Of a stretch of DNA of 34,010 nucleotides, positions 1 through 8,115 are shown piece by piece. The position numbers and the translations under genes were made by a program. This DNA comes from Planctomycetota bacterium (GTDB lineage: Bacteria > Planctomycetota > Phycisphaerae > Sedimentisphaerales > Anaerobacaceae), in assembly GCA_014384025.1 (NCBI GenBank), contig JACNGQ010000272.1, positions 1-34,010 on the forward strand. The letters are read 5' to 3'. The first letter of the stretch is position 1; the number at the start of each line of letters is the position of its first letter. The notes beneath the pieces are model-generated. The model was not told the DNA's origin. It saw only the letters and a program-made list of their open reading frames with translations, and did not search any database.

Positions 1-240
1 TTGGCAGATGCCAGGAAGTGCCGTTTCTGCGGGGAGTGGTTTACGGAGGAAAACAAACATTCTGTAAATAGCAGCCCCACAACTGCTCAGGCTCCAGAAC
101 TCAAGCACAAACTGCAGCCCGAACCTGAAGAAGAACGAACCAAATGCCCTCATTGTTCTGAACAGATATTGGCAGATGCCAGGAAGTGCCGTTTCTGCGG
201 GGAGTGGTTTACGGAGGAAAACAAACATTCTGTAAATAGC
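1..240 (+). repeat. In-frame tandem repeat coding for zinc-ribbon linker, 168-base period
   Basis: Bases 1-72 and 169-240 are identical. The offset of 168 bases is 56 codons, so the reading frame is kept. Each copy encodes the second half of the Cys4 ribbon (K-C-R-F-C-G-E-W-F) and the linker to SVNS. The first copy is cut by the window edge, so the array may have more units upstream. Identity at every third codon position points to a very recent duplication or to ongoing copy-number change. Confidence 0.9.
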
Positions 241-933
241 GACCACAGAACTTCTGAGAAAGTTATTTTTGGCGATAGGAATGTGCCAGTTAAAACAAAA
301 GGGCTTGGATTAGAAGAATACGAAAGGCTAAAAAATAATATTCTTTCTTTGGGTTCTGGAAAAGCCATTAAAACCATTATGGTATCCGGTTCTGTTGCTG
401 GCGAAGGCTGTTCAACTGTAGCAGCACATCTTGCAAGATCTCTTGCAAAAAACAGCGTTTTTAAGGTACTGTTGATAGATGGAAATCTAAGGCATCCCAC
501 TCTACATAAATCCTTTGGGTTAAAAAATAATGTGGGACTGTCAGATTTAATCCTTAGTAAGGCAGGCATTAATGATGTGTTTAAAAAAACTGACTTTCCA
601 AATTTATTGGTTATGCCGAGCGGAAAGAATAAGAAGACAGATCCTCCTCAGATTTTTGAGTCCCAGAAATTAAAGACCCTTATAGGAAAATTGAAAGACG
701 AGTGTAATTATTTGGTCTTTGATTCTCCGCCTGTTAGTACTTACCCCGACTCTACTATCCTCGCATCCCAAATGGATGGGGTCGTCCTTGTTGTTCATGC
801 CGAAAAGACTCGGTGGGAGGTAGCCCAAAGAGTAAAAGAGCAATTAGAAATGGCTAACACAAACATCCTCGGGGTCTTGCTGAATAAAAAGAAGTATGTT
901 ATTCCCAAGTTTATTTATAACCGAATGAAATAG
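1..933 (+). CDS. Zinc-ribbon-fused CpsD/BY-kinase-like ATPase (5' end outside window)
   Basis: This is a MinD/CpsD-type P-loop ATPase of the tyrosine-autokinase family that controls chain length and export of capsule or exopolysaccharide. Residues 49-66 (counted from base 1) form a Cys4 zinc ribbon, C49-P-H-C52 and C63-R-F-C66, followed by the ATPase domain from about residue 105. Walker A is SVAGEGCST (131-139), with Cys137 where the family normally has the catalytic lysine. Walker A' is LLIDGNLRHP (157-166) and Walker B is YLVFDSPP (237-244). There is no C-terminal tyrosine cluster, only Y299 and Y306. The TTG at base 1 corresponds to an internal leucine of the next repeat copy, so the gene probably begins upstream. 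A 72-base segment is repeated exactly (separate entry). It is the first gene of the polysaccharide locus. The family call is firm; kinase activity is doubtful given the missing lysine. Confidence 0.82.
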   Translation: MADARKCRFCGEWFTEENKHSVNSSPTTAQAPELKHKLQPEPEEERTKCPHCSEQILADARKCRFCGEWFTEENKHSVNSDHRTSEKVIFGDRNVPVKTKGLGLEEYERLKNNILSLGSGKAIKTIMVSGSVAGEGCSTVAAHLARSLAKNSVFKVLLIDGNLRHPTLHKSFGLKNNVGLSDLILSKAGINDVFKKTDFPNLLVMPSGKNKKTDPPQIFESQKLKTLIGKLKDECNYLVFDSPPVSTYPDSTILASQMDGVVLVVHAEKTRWEVAQRVKEQLEMANTNILGVLLNKKKYVIPKFIYNRMK

Positions 934-961
934 TGATGGTCGAAAAGACAATGTGGTGACG

Positions 962-1183
962 TTTCTTAAAAAAGTATATAATAATCTTGACAAGTTACAA
1001 ACTTACATGGATAATTGGGTTTACTGCTACAATCAGGAGTGAACGCACAGTGGAACATATTGCTATGGCAAAATGCCAATGAACACATTTGAAGATTCGC
1101 TGCCGTTAGCGAAAGCTAAAAAACTGGACAATTGCTTACAGACAACTATTGAGAAAAATAATGTTGTATGTCCGATGAAGTAG
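962..1183 (+). pseudogene. Relic of an IS481-like transposase C-terminus
   Basis: Read in the frame starting at 962, the bases encode FLKKVYNNLDKLQ, then YCYNQE, an in-frame TGA at 1040-1042, and then THSGTYCYGKMPMNTFEDSL, ending at TAG 1181. This matches the known C-terminal layout of IS481-type DDE transposases, in which a YNNERT-like stretch is followed by a G-(K/R)-x-P-M-x-T-F-x-D segment. The stop sits exactly where the family has arginine (CGA to TGA). No catalytic domain and no upstream part remain between the preceding stop codon at 931 and this segment, so only the tail survives. The match is from memory of the family, not a search. Confidence 0.7.
987..1015 (+). promoter_or_regulatory. 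Possible sigma70-type promoter inside the transposase relic
   Basis: TTGACA at 987-992 is followed after 17 bases by GATAAT at 1010-1015, which is 11 of 12 consensus positions with ideal spacing. It would read toward the sugar transferase at 1222 with a leader of about 200 bases. It lies in a degraded coding sequence and could be a chance match. Confidence 0.35.
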
Positions 1184-1221
1184 TGGCTGCTACATAGCCG
1201 AACAATAAGAAAGAGCCGAAC

Positions 1222-2244
1222 ATGACATCAAACAACAAGGGACATCTTTCTGAACAAAGAACACATACTTCGTCTTCAATAGATCAAAAAAGAAGCAGAG
1301 GGAAGTATGAAAAAGTCAAAATAGATCCTTCGAATTGTGAAACGACGGGCAGCTATACCGAGCCATTAAAGTCGATGGCTGATATTGATAATGTCCTTAT
1401 CGATCTGGATGAACGTAAAGTCAGCTGTGCATACACACTAATAAAAAGGTTGATGGATATATTTATTTCGCTGGCAGTAATATCTCTCACTTGGCCAATT
1501 ATGATATATATTTCAGGATTTATTAAGAAAAATTCTCCCGGCCCGGTAATATTCAAACAAATCAGAATAAAGAAGAATCGAAGAAAATATTGGTCAAATT
1601 CTTTGACCGACAGGTACTATTTAGATCCTAAATCAAACGAGTTTCTAAAGGATAGGAGAAAATATCAAAACCAATCTTTGGTAACAGGTAAAAATCATCG
1701 GAAGTCGAATCAGGGCGACGTGTATTTTTTCTGTCCAAAAGATAAAAAAATGAAAAAAGACAGACGGAAGACTAATTTGCCTGGTAGCCTTTTTGTATTC
1801 AACAAATTCAGAACCATGTATGTGGACGCTAGAGAGCGTCTTCCGGAATTATATACATACGAGTACAACGAAGAAGAAATTAAACAGTTAAGATTTAAAA
1901 AAAACAATGACCCGAGGATTCCGGCATGGGCTCGTTGGCTAAGAAAAAGCAGTCTTGATGAACTACCTAATTTGTTTAATGTTTTAATAGGAGATATGAG
2001 CATTGTGGGACCAAGGCCGGAAATCCCGGAGATGGCAAAATATTACTCAGATGAACAAAAGAAGAAATTTAATGTTAAGCCTGGCATTACAGGCTTGGCA
2101 CAAATAAACGGCAGAGGAAATCTGCTGTTTTATGAAACCCTTGAATGTGACCTTGAATATGTAAACAAGCAATCTTTATTGCTGGATTTGAAGATAATAG
2201 CAAGAACAATTAAAGAAACTGTAAAACAAAACGGAGCCTATTAA
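1222..2244 (+). CDS. Polyprenyl-phosphate sugar-1-phosphate transferase (initiating transferase)
   Basis: This 340-residue protein belongs to the bacterial sugar transferase family (WbaP/WcaJ C-terminal domain type). It transfers a sugar-1-phosphate from a nucleotide sugar to undecaprenyl phosphate at the inner membrane and so starts the repeat unit. Residues 73-100 hold the KRLMDIF motif and the single membrane segment. FNKFRTM (193-199), DELPNLFNVLIGDMS (246-260) and VGPRPE (262-267) are the catalytic-core signatures, and PGITGLAQINGRG follows. About 68 residues (122-190) are inserted between QIRIKKNRR and FVFNKFRTM, where the family normally has a short GRxF link; the insert is Lys/Arg rich with KDRRK twice (143-147 and 179-183). 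The N-terminal 70 residues are polar and do not look like the usual four-TM extension. No strong Shine-Dalgarno is seen. Confidence 0.92.
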   Translation: MTSNNKGHLSEQRTHTSSSIDQKRSRGKYEKVKIDPSNCETTGSYTEPLKSMADIDNVLIDLDERKVSCAYTLIKRLMDIFISLAVISLTWPIMIYISGFIKKNSPGPVIFKQIRIKKNRRKYWSNSLTDRYYLDPKSNEFLKDRRKYQNQSLVTGKNHRKSNQGDVYFFCPKDKKMKKDRRKTNLPGSLFVFNKFRTMYVDARERLPELYTYEYNEEEIKQLRFKKNNDPRIPAWARWLRKSSLDELPNLFNVLIGDMSIVGPRPEIPEMAKYYSDEQKKKFNVKPGITGLAQINGRGNLLFYETLECDLEYVNKQSLLLDLKIIARTIKETVKQNGAY

Positions 2245-2651
2245 CCGAATCAGAGTTAGTAAATACAAAACAAGATATAACTATTGCTTTAACTAAAAGT
2301 GAAGCTAAGCATCTCAAATTCGACGCTATCTTTTTTATCTGCTAATGGCAAATTCTTCTGCTTCACCCCAGTTACAATAAGAATGTCAGTGCTGTCAATC
2401 TAAATGGGGCGAATATAGCGTTACGTTGCGTTATCTTGATTAGTGCCAATTTCCTCAAAAGGTTTGAATAGTGGTACTTCAGGATGGTCTATAATAACCG
2501 TCCATACACATCAAAACCAAGATTTTTGAAAAAATCAAAAAAATTGGCACTATAAAAGAAATTGGCACACCCGAATCTTCTTTTAACTTAGAAAACTGGG
2601 CGCTATCTTTGTTTGATGTTTTCTAAGAGTTGAACGCGAATTAAAACTATC
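2245..2651. other. Gene-free stretch with a 112-base inverted-repeat element
   Basis: No convincing gene is visible. The stretch contains a perfect 12-base inverted repeat (separate entry) and an AT-rich run. On the - strand, bases 2288-2402 read as a protein-like stretch with two stops near its start, ending in LSFTFS and a stop; I cannot assign it and it may be the relic of a gene end. Confidence 0.5.
2441..2552. repeat. Short element bounded by a 12-base perfect inverted repeat
   Basis: TAGTGCCAATTT at 2441-2452 is the exact reverse complement of AAATTGGCACTA at 2541-2552. A partial third copy, AAATTGGCAC, lies at 2559-2568. The arms enclose 88 bases without coding capacity, including a small GATTTTT/AAAAATC hairpin. 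The layout resembles a MITE or a relic of insertion-sequence ends, but no target-site duplication was recognised. Confidence 0.4.
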
Positions 2652-4148
2652 ATGAGAGCAAATTTGGAAATATCGCGATTTTCTTTTGAAAAAACGGCAT
2701 GTGTCCTTTTAGGCGCCGTCTTTGGTATTATATTAATAATTCTACCCATAAAGATGTCGATACTTGCCGTTTTTGGAAGCATAATAACTGTCATTATCTT
2801 AATCAGGACCGAGGTTGGTCTTCTATTGACCATTGCGGCATTCCCTTTTGAAATAGCAGGTAATTTTAACTTAGCCGGCGCTAACACCGCTTTTCAGACT
2901 ATTTCTGTCGTGAAGATACTTGGAGTCATTACAGCTCTATCGTGGTTAATACATCTTTCCAAAAAGAGATATAAAATTGTTATTTCCCCTCAACTTTTCG
3001 TTATAATTGGTCTTATCTTAACGGGAATAATCTCCATCTACTTCGGAACATATCATGGAGAATTTTATGTTAAAAAGGCAATGAAGTATTTATCTATGTA
3101 TATAATATACTTCGCAATATTTTTTATGATGATTAATATCATCAAATCTAAAGCACTAATACAAAACATTATTTTCGTATTGATATTTATAGCTGCTATC
3201 AGTTCCCTATACAGTGTTGTGCAACGTGTTGTACCGAGATTCCGCGTCGAAATTAAAACAAAAGAAGACGATTATTATAGATCTCATGGTGCAATAGTGG
3301 ATCCTACTGAAATGACAACAATTGGATTTATGGTAATCAGAACATCTTCAATAATGGCACATCCTGATGGATTTGCTCTTTTTTTAGCGTTGACAATACC
3401 TCTAACCCTTTATCGTTTTGAACTCTCAAGAGATGGACCCCCGAAAATCGGATGGTTCCTGATATTAATAATGCAGTTTATAGGTCTGACATTAACTTTC
3501 TGCAGAGGAGGAACTTACACGGTTTTCATAATAATGATGTTGATGGTAATTAAAAGAGTAATAAAACCATCATGGGAGAAGATATTCATTGTTATAGCAG
3601 CCTTCGCTATGTTGAGCATACTTGTTTTGAATTCAAAAACGGCTTTGAATCGCCTTTTTGATCCGGGTCATGTTGTAAAAGCTTATTCTTTTCATGGAAG
3701 ATTAGATTTAATACGTGCAGGCGTAAAGATGTTCATAGGAAACAACTGGCTCTTCGGGATTGGCATGGGTAACTACGATTATAATTTGCCATTATATAGT
3801 AATATTCCATTTACTTATGAGCCTACTAATGAATACACACGAATATTATCCGAAATGGGTCTCCTTGGTGTATTCTTTTCTCTTGCTCTTTATTTGTTGA
3901 CATACACAAATTTCAAAGCTGCGGAAAAGCGTTTTAAAAAATATAATGAGTTACAAATGTACTATTTAACAATTACACTTCATGCATGCTTTTTTGGCTT
4001 TTTATTTTATGGCCTTACTCAGGTTACCCTTACAAGAAAGGAATTGCCAATAGTTATGGCTTTAGCATTTGTTCTAAAGCAACTTTCAAATAAACTTGGG
4101 GCTATAAAATCGAAGAAGCCAGAAATTTTAAAACTTGATACTTCTTAA
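2652..4148 (+). CDS. O-antigen ligase/polymerase-like (Wzy/WaaL family) membrane protein
   Basis: This 498-residue, very hydrophobic protein has about 10-12 predicted membrane segments. It carries the O-antigen ligase (PF04932-type) layout: a large periplasmic loop after the mid-protein helices, with the region from HGRLDLIRAG (about 347) through GIGMGNYDYNLP to TNEYTRILSEMGLLGVFF (about 390-408). In the family, the corresponding HNxxLxxxxExGxxG segment sits in the active loop. Here the usual His-Asn pair reads T-N-E. It would polymerise lipid-linked repeats or ligate the glycan on the outer face of the inner membrane. It sits between the initiating transferase and the secreted glycosidase-like gene. 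Polymerase and ligase cannot be separated by sequence alone. ATG at 2652 has no clear ribosome binding site. Confidence 0.85.
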   Translation: MRANLEISRFSFEKTACVLLGAVFGIILIILPIKMSILAVFGSIITVIILIRTEVGLLLTIAAFPFEIAGNFNLAGANTAFQTISVVKILGVITALSWLIHLSKKRYKIVISPQLFVIIGLILTGIISIYFGTYHGEFYVKKAMKYLSMYIIYFAIFFMMINIIKSKALIQNIIFVLIFIAAISSLYSVVQRVVPRFRVEIKTKEDDYYRSHGAIVDPTEMTTIGFMVIRTSSIMAHPDGFALFLALTIPLTLYRFELSRDGPPKIGWFLILIMQFIGLTLTFCRGGTYTVFIIMMLMVIKRVIKPSWEKIFIVIAAFAMLSILVLNSKTALNRLFDPGHVVKAYSFHGRLDLIRAGVKMFIGNNWLFGIGMGNYDYNLPLYSNIPFTYEPTNEYTRILSEMGLLGVFFSLALYLLTYTNFKAAEKRFKKYNELQMYYLTITLHACFFGFLFYGLTQVTLTRKELPIVMALAFVLKQLSNKLGAIKSKKPEILKLDTS

Positions 4149-4502
4149 TAGAAAAGGCCAATATTACGAATTTAATTATACCTCAACCTTCACCTTATGC
4201 AATGGTTAGGGGTATAATATGTTGGAATCAACTAAATTCATTTTGTTAGAAGTTCTTATAATTCACAGAGGCCGCTGATAAAGAATATATTCAAGATAAA
4301 AAGCATGGTCAGCCCCTATTTTCTGATTGCAAAGTTGGTATTTCAGACATAAAATCAGACCTTAAATAAGTTCTACTTGTGGTGCAGTTCTGTTCTTCAA
4401 AGGATCAGAACTGTATCAATAAATCCCGGAAGGGACTAATAAACTAATTTCAGTGTGACAAAAATTATGTATCTCCTGTTCTTAAGAAAGGTGATTGGTC
4501 AA
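4149..4502. other. Gene-free leader region with an 8-base-pair hairpin
   Basis: No gene is visible. A TATAAT at 4212-4217 is a possible -10 element without a good -35. CAGTTCTG at 4385-4392 and CAGAACTG at 4406-4413 are perfectly complementary, giving a stem of 8 pairs and a 13-base loop about 90 bases before the next start. No T-run follows, so it is more likely a regulatory hairpin or operator than an intrinsic terminator. Confidence 0.4.
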
Positions 4503-7500
4503 ATGAAACGCCTACTTTTAATCCTACTCGTCTTGTTATTGCCGGCTATTTGTGTCTGCGAGGAAGAAGAAACAGATCCATTTTATGGCACGCACGGCAT
4601 TCTTTCGAATTTCAATGATGAAAAAGACATCAAACGGTGGTGGGTTTACAAAGGAACAGTATCGATTGCCAAAGATCCGAAAAACATCAAAGAAGGCGCA
4701 GGCGCTTTAGAATGGCAATATGAAATTCGAAACCAGAAATGGAATCTGCTGGCCATAAATAAAATCCCATCTACTAAGTTTAAAGACAAAGAAGGATTAG
4801 CCGTCTGGCTTAAGTCAAATAGAGCCGCTTCATTACTATTACAATTTGTTGAAAAAGATGGCACAAACTACCAATATTTTAATATTGCAAAGCCCGTAGA
4901 ATTAGATTGGAAGTTATTCGAAATAGATTTTGATGAATTTATTCTTGATAAAGATACCCCGGATGACAATAACAAGCTTGATCTGAATCAAATTGACCGC
5001 CTGGAGATCGTCGAAGTTGCAGGTTTTTTTAAAACTTTAGGTGAAGGAGCCAGGACTATTTGGATGGACGATCTCAAGCTTATTGGTGGGGAAAAATCCG
5101 TCGATGATCAGAAGAAAACAGTTTGGCCTATTAAAGCAACCGGAGGTGTTTGTCATGAAAATGGGAAGTTTGGCAAGGGAATATTAATTGATGATGAACA
5201 AGAAAAAGTTGTATTCAACACTCAGAATAATCTAAATCCCACTCAGGGCACTATAGAGATTTGGGTTAAACCATTAAGAAATGAGGAAAAAAAGAAAAAA
5301 GCTTTATTTAGCAGCGAGTGGCCTGAGGATATTTTCGGCCGGAAAGGAAATGAGATAATTCTTTATTTGCATGATAACCAACTGGTTTTTCAAGCAAATA
5401 ATTTAGTTCTTTCAAGCCCAAAGCTGCAATTTCTGAGAGACAGATTTTATCATATAGCAGTTAGTTGGAATAAACAGGGAACGGTTTTGTATTTTGATGG
5501 TCAAAAAGTAGCTGAAAATAACAATAAAAATCTGGGTATGATACCAAAGGAAATGGTTATTGGTAATTTTAGAAATGGTACCGCCCCGGGTCAGGCGATT
5601 ATCGATGAAGTAAGAATATCAAGCTTAAAGCAGAACGAAGAACAGATTCTTGCTTCATCTAAAAATTCTCAGGAATTTGTGTGGGATAGTAATACATTAT
5701 TCTTAGCTCACTTTAATGACTCGATACTTTCAGAAATAGTTATTAAGAACAGCAATTTTAAAAGAGGGGAAAAGATATCATTTGAATTAACCGTGCCAAC
5801 TCCGATTGTTACACGTGAGACTAATAACAGACATAAACTCCAATTTGAGGTTCTTGATAAAGCCAACATCGTCAGGCAAGGGGAAAAAATGCTGACTTGT
5901 ACTATGGGGGATTTATCAGGCCAAAAGAATAATATCAAGCTTGACATCGAAAGTCCCTTACAAGGCGGTGAATATAAACTTCGTCTAAAACTATTTTCAG
6001 ACGAAGATTTATTGAATAAGGGAGAGCAGACGTTTCAAGTACTTCCTCTTCCTGAAAAAGATACAGTTTCTACTTCCGCAAAGCTTGAAACACCTGTTTC
6101 TCCGAAGGAATGGTACAAAAATGTACAGGTCTTTGGGATAATTCCTCTGCCAATAGAAGATGCCAAAGAATTTAATATAACCGTCAATGGCGTATGGGGT
6201 GGTAGCCACACGGCCGACCCTGTGTTGACCAAAGAAAACTTCTCTCCAGCTATTCGAAGAAAATATAAAACTGATACTCAATTTGTATCAGCAATGCATA
6301 ATAACGGGCTTTTAGCATGTGGAGGAATGGTTGCAGCAAGCGGAAATAATACGTCGATGAAACAGCGCCCGGAATTGAGAAAAGCCATAAGTAAAACAGC
6401 CCAGGGTAAAGACGCCATTTCATGGTTAGAGGATTCTTATATAATGTCTGCAAGTAATCCTATATGGTATAACTGGATGATTCAGCTCGGCAAAAAAGCC
6501 ATTGATTCAGGGGTAGATTTGGTAATGTTTGATGATGTTCAGGAATTTCAATTTCCATTTCATTGGGGTTTTGATAGCTACAGTAATGAAGAGTTCAAAA
6601 AATATCTGCGTTCAAATTTTACGATTACTGAAATGAATAGCCGATTCGGCATTGTTGACGTTGATAATTTGCTTCTGGCACAGAGAATCACCGATAAAGC
6701 TGGACAAGATTATGAGACGAGAATAAAAGCAGATCCACTTGTAGATGTTTTTGCAAGATTTCATGAAGAGAAAAATTATCATACAAAAAAACTTATAATC
6801 GAGACCTTAAGAAGATACGCTGAAGAAAAGAACAGGAAAATAGCTATAGCTGCAAATATTATGGCTCTGGGTACTACCCGGTTTGATGGTTATTGGTCAA
6901 AGGGCCTACATTTTAGTGAGTTGGTTGATTTCTTCGCTTTCGAAAGTCTTTATTCCGTTGGTGGGAAAAAAGTAGTTGATATGTCTTTACCCCGAGGGAA
7001 ATGGGTAGCCTGGGAAAAATTGAGTATGGCAGCTACAAAAGGTCCTGCAGTACCTTTGCTTGCCGCAGAAGCTGTTGAACAATTGCAAAAGAAACAAATT
7101 AGCAATTACCTATATATACTCACTGCAGAGGCCTACGCTAATCAGGGAGCCCATATTCTGTGGCATGCACCTTCATATGGAGTTGGCAGGCAATGGAGAA
7201 AATCCGCTGACGCTGCAGGTTTTGTTCTGAAACATCGCGAACTATACGAAAAAGAACAGTCCCTCTATTCCTCATCAGCCATTCTCTATTTATATTCCGA
7301 AGGCATGAGAACAAAGACTTTTACATACCTTGGTTTGGCTCAAGCATTAGCTGAATCCAATATACCGTTTGAGGTTGTCTTTTCCGGGGACGATTATTAC
7401 CTAAAAGATACTTTAACACTCCATGACTTAACAAAGTATAAATTGATTTTAATTCCTTCCGTTATCGATATTACAGATAATCAAAAAGAGATAATAAAAA

Positions 7501-8021
7501 AATATGTAGCCAATGGTGGAAGGGCAATCATCGTCGATGCTTTTGAAATGAATATTTATCAATCAGAGGGAGAAATTAACTTTGGAAAAGGGAGCTTCAT
7601 AATTATGCCTTCATTAAATATCGAAGGAAAACCGGAAGATCCCGGGTCTGCTTACAATCTGACTTATAATGATATGATAAGAAAAGATATCAAAAAAGCC
7701 GTAAATAAGTATGTTGAGGATGCGATCGTTATCAATAACTCAGACCGCAAGATAATTGCCTACCCTTATTGTCAGACAAAAGAAAAGAGGATGGTAATCC
7801 ACCTTATCAATTATGATCATAACTTCAAGAACGATAGGGTCATGGTAAAAAAGAACATAAAGATCAGGATCAAGAAACCGGATTTTTATACTGGTCAACG
7901 AGAAGCATTTATGGTCTCTCCGGATATTAAGAGCAGAATTACATTACCCGTTACTCTCAGTGATGGTTATCTTGAACTCGAAATCCCCGAACTCAGAGTT
8001 TATAATATTATTGTCCTATAA
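4503..8021 (+). CDS. Secreted LamG/glycoside-hydrolase-like multidomain protein
   Basis: The chosen ATG at 4503 gives 1172 residues, follows AAGAAAGGTG at 4484-4493 and begins directly with a signal peptide (MKRLLLILLVLLLPAICVC). The frame is also open from a GTG at 4455, but that start would bury the signal. Visible regions: a CBM-like jelly-roll at about 30-195 (ends WMDDLKLIGG); a LamG/concanavalin-like domain at about 213-400 (TIEIWVKP, IDEVRIS); an Ig-like segment at about 418-516; a TIM-barrel glycosidase-like region at about 533-906 with LVMFDDVQEF (D677, D678, E681) and FAFESLYS (E814) as candidate acidic residues; a GH42-trimerisation/amidotransferase-like fold at about 916-1020; and a C-terminal beta domain. 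It probably cleaves or binds a polysaccharide outside the cytoplasm, perhaps the product of this locus. The exact GH family is not recognised. Confidence 0.75.
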   Translation: MKRLLLILLVLLLPAICVCEEEETDPFYGTHGILSNFNDEKDIKRWWVYKGTVSIAKDPKNIKEGAGALEWQYEIRNQKWNLLAINKIPSTKFKDKEGLAVWLKSNRAASLLLQFVEKDGTNYQYFNIAKPVELDWKLFEIDFDEFILDKDTPDDNNKLDLNQIDRLEIVEVAGFFKTLGEGARTIWMDDLKLIGGEKSVDDQKKTVWPIKATGGVCHENGKFGKGILIDDEQEKVVFNTQNNLNPTQGTIEIWVKPLRNEEKKKKALFSSEWPEDIFGRKGNEIILYLHDNQLVFQANNLVLSSPKLQFLRDRFYHIAVSWNKQGTVLYFDGQKVAENNNKNLGMIPKEMVIGNFRNGTAPGQAIIDEVRISSLKQNEEQILASSKNSQEFVWDSNTLFLAHFNDSILSEIVIKNSNFKRGEKISFELTVPTPIVTRETNNRHKLQFEVLDKANIVRQGEKMLTCTMGDLSGQKNNIKLDIESPLQGGEYKLRLKLFSDEDLLNKGEQTFQVLPLPEKDTVSTSAKLETPVSPKEWYKNVQVFGIIPLPIEDAKEFNITVNGVWGGSHTADPVLTKENFSPAIRRKYKTDTQFVSAMHNNGLLACGGMVAASGNNTSMKQRPELRKAISKTAQGKDAISWLEDSYIMSASNPIWYNWMIQLGKKAIDSGVDLVMFDDVQEFQFPFHWGFDSYSNEEFKKYLRSNFTITEMNSRFGIVDVDNLLLAQRITDKAGQDYETRIKADPLVDVFARFHEEKNYHTKKLIIETLRRYAEEKNRKIAIAANIMALGTTRFDGYWSKGLHFSELVDFFAFESLYSVGGKKVVDMSLPRGKWVAWEKLSMAATKGPAVPLLAAEAVEQLQKKQISNYLYILTAEAYANQGAHILWHAPSYGVGRQWRKSADAAGFVLKHRELYEKEQSLYSSSAILYLYSEGMRTKTFTYLGLAQALAESNIPFEVVFSGDDYYLKDTLTLHDLTKYKLILIPSVIDITDNQKEIIKKYVANGGRAIIVDAFEMNIYQSEGEINFGKGSFIIMPSLNIEGKPEDPGSAYNLTYNDMIRKDIKKAVNKYVEDAIVINNSDRKIIAYPYCQTKEKRMVIHLINYDHNFKNDRVMVKKNIKIRIKKPDFYTGQREAFMVSPDIKSRITLPVTLSDGYLELEIPELRVYNIIVL

Positions 8022-8115
8022 ATTATTCCCTATCACAAAAGTCAATTACCTCCTCTATGTCACTGCCAAAAGACAATAGATGATGTCGACAGGTTTTTCG
8101 GAATGTAGATAAGCT

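Noticed and set aside
150-569. - strand open frame of 139 codons inside the first gene
   Set aside because: It is antisense to the ATPase domain and shows no protein-like motif.
4455-4502. GTG start for the glycosidase-like gene
   Set aside because: The ATG at 4503 has a better ribosome site and begins exactly at the signal peptide.
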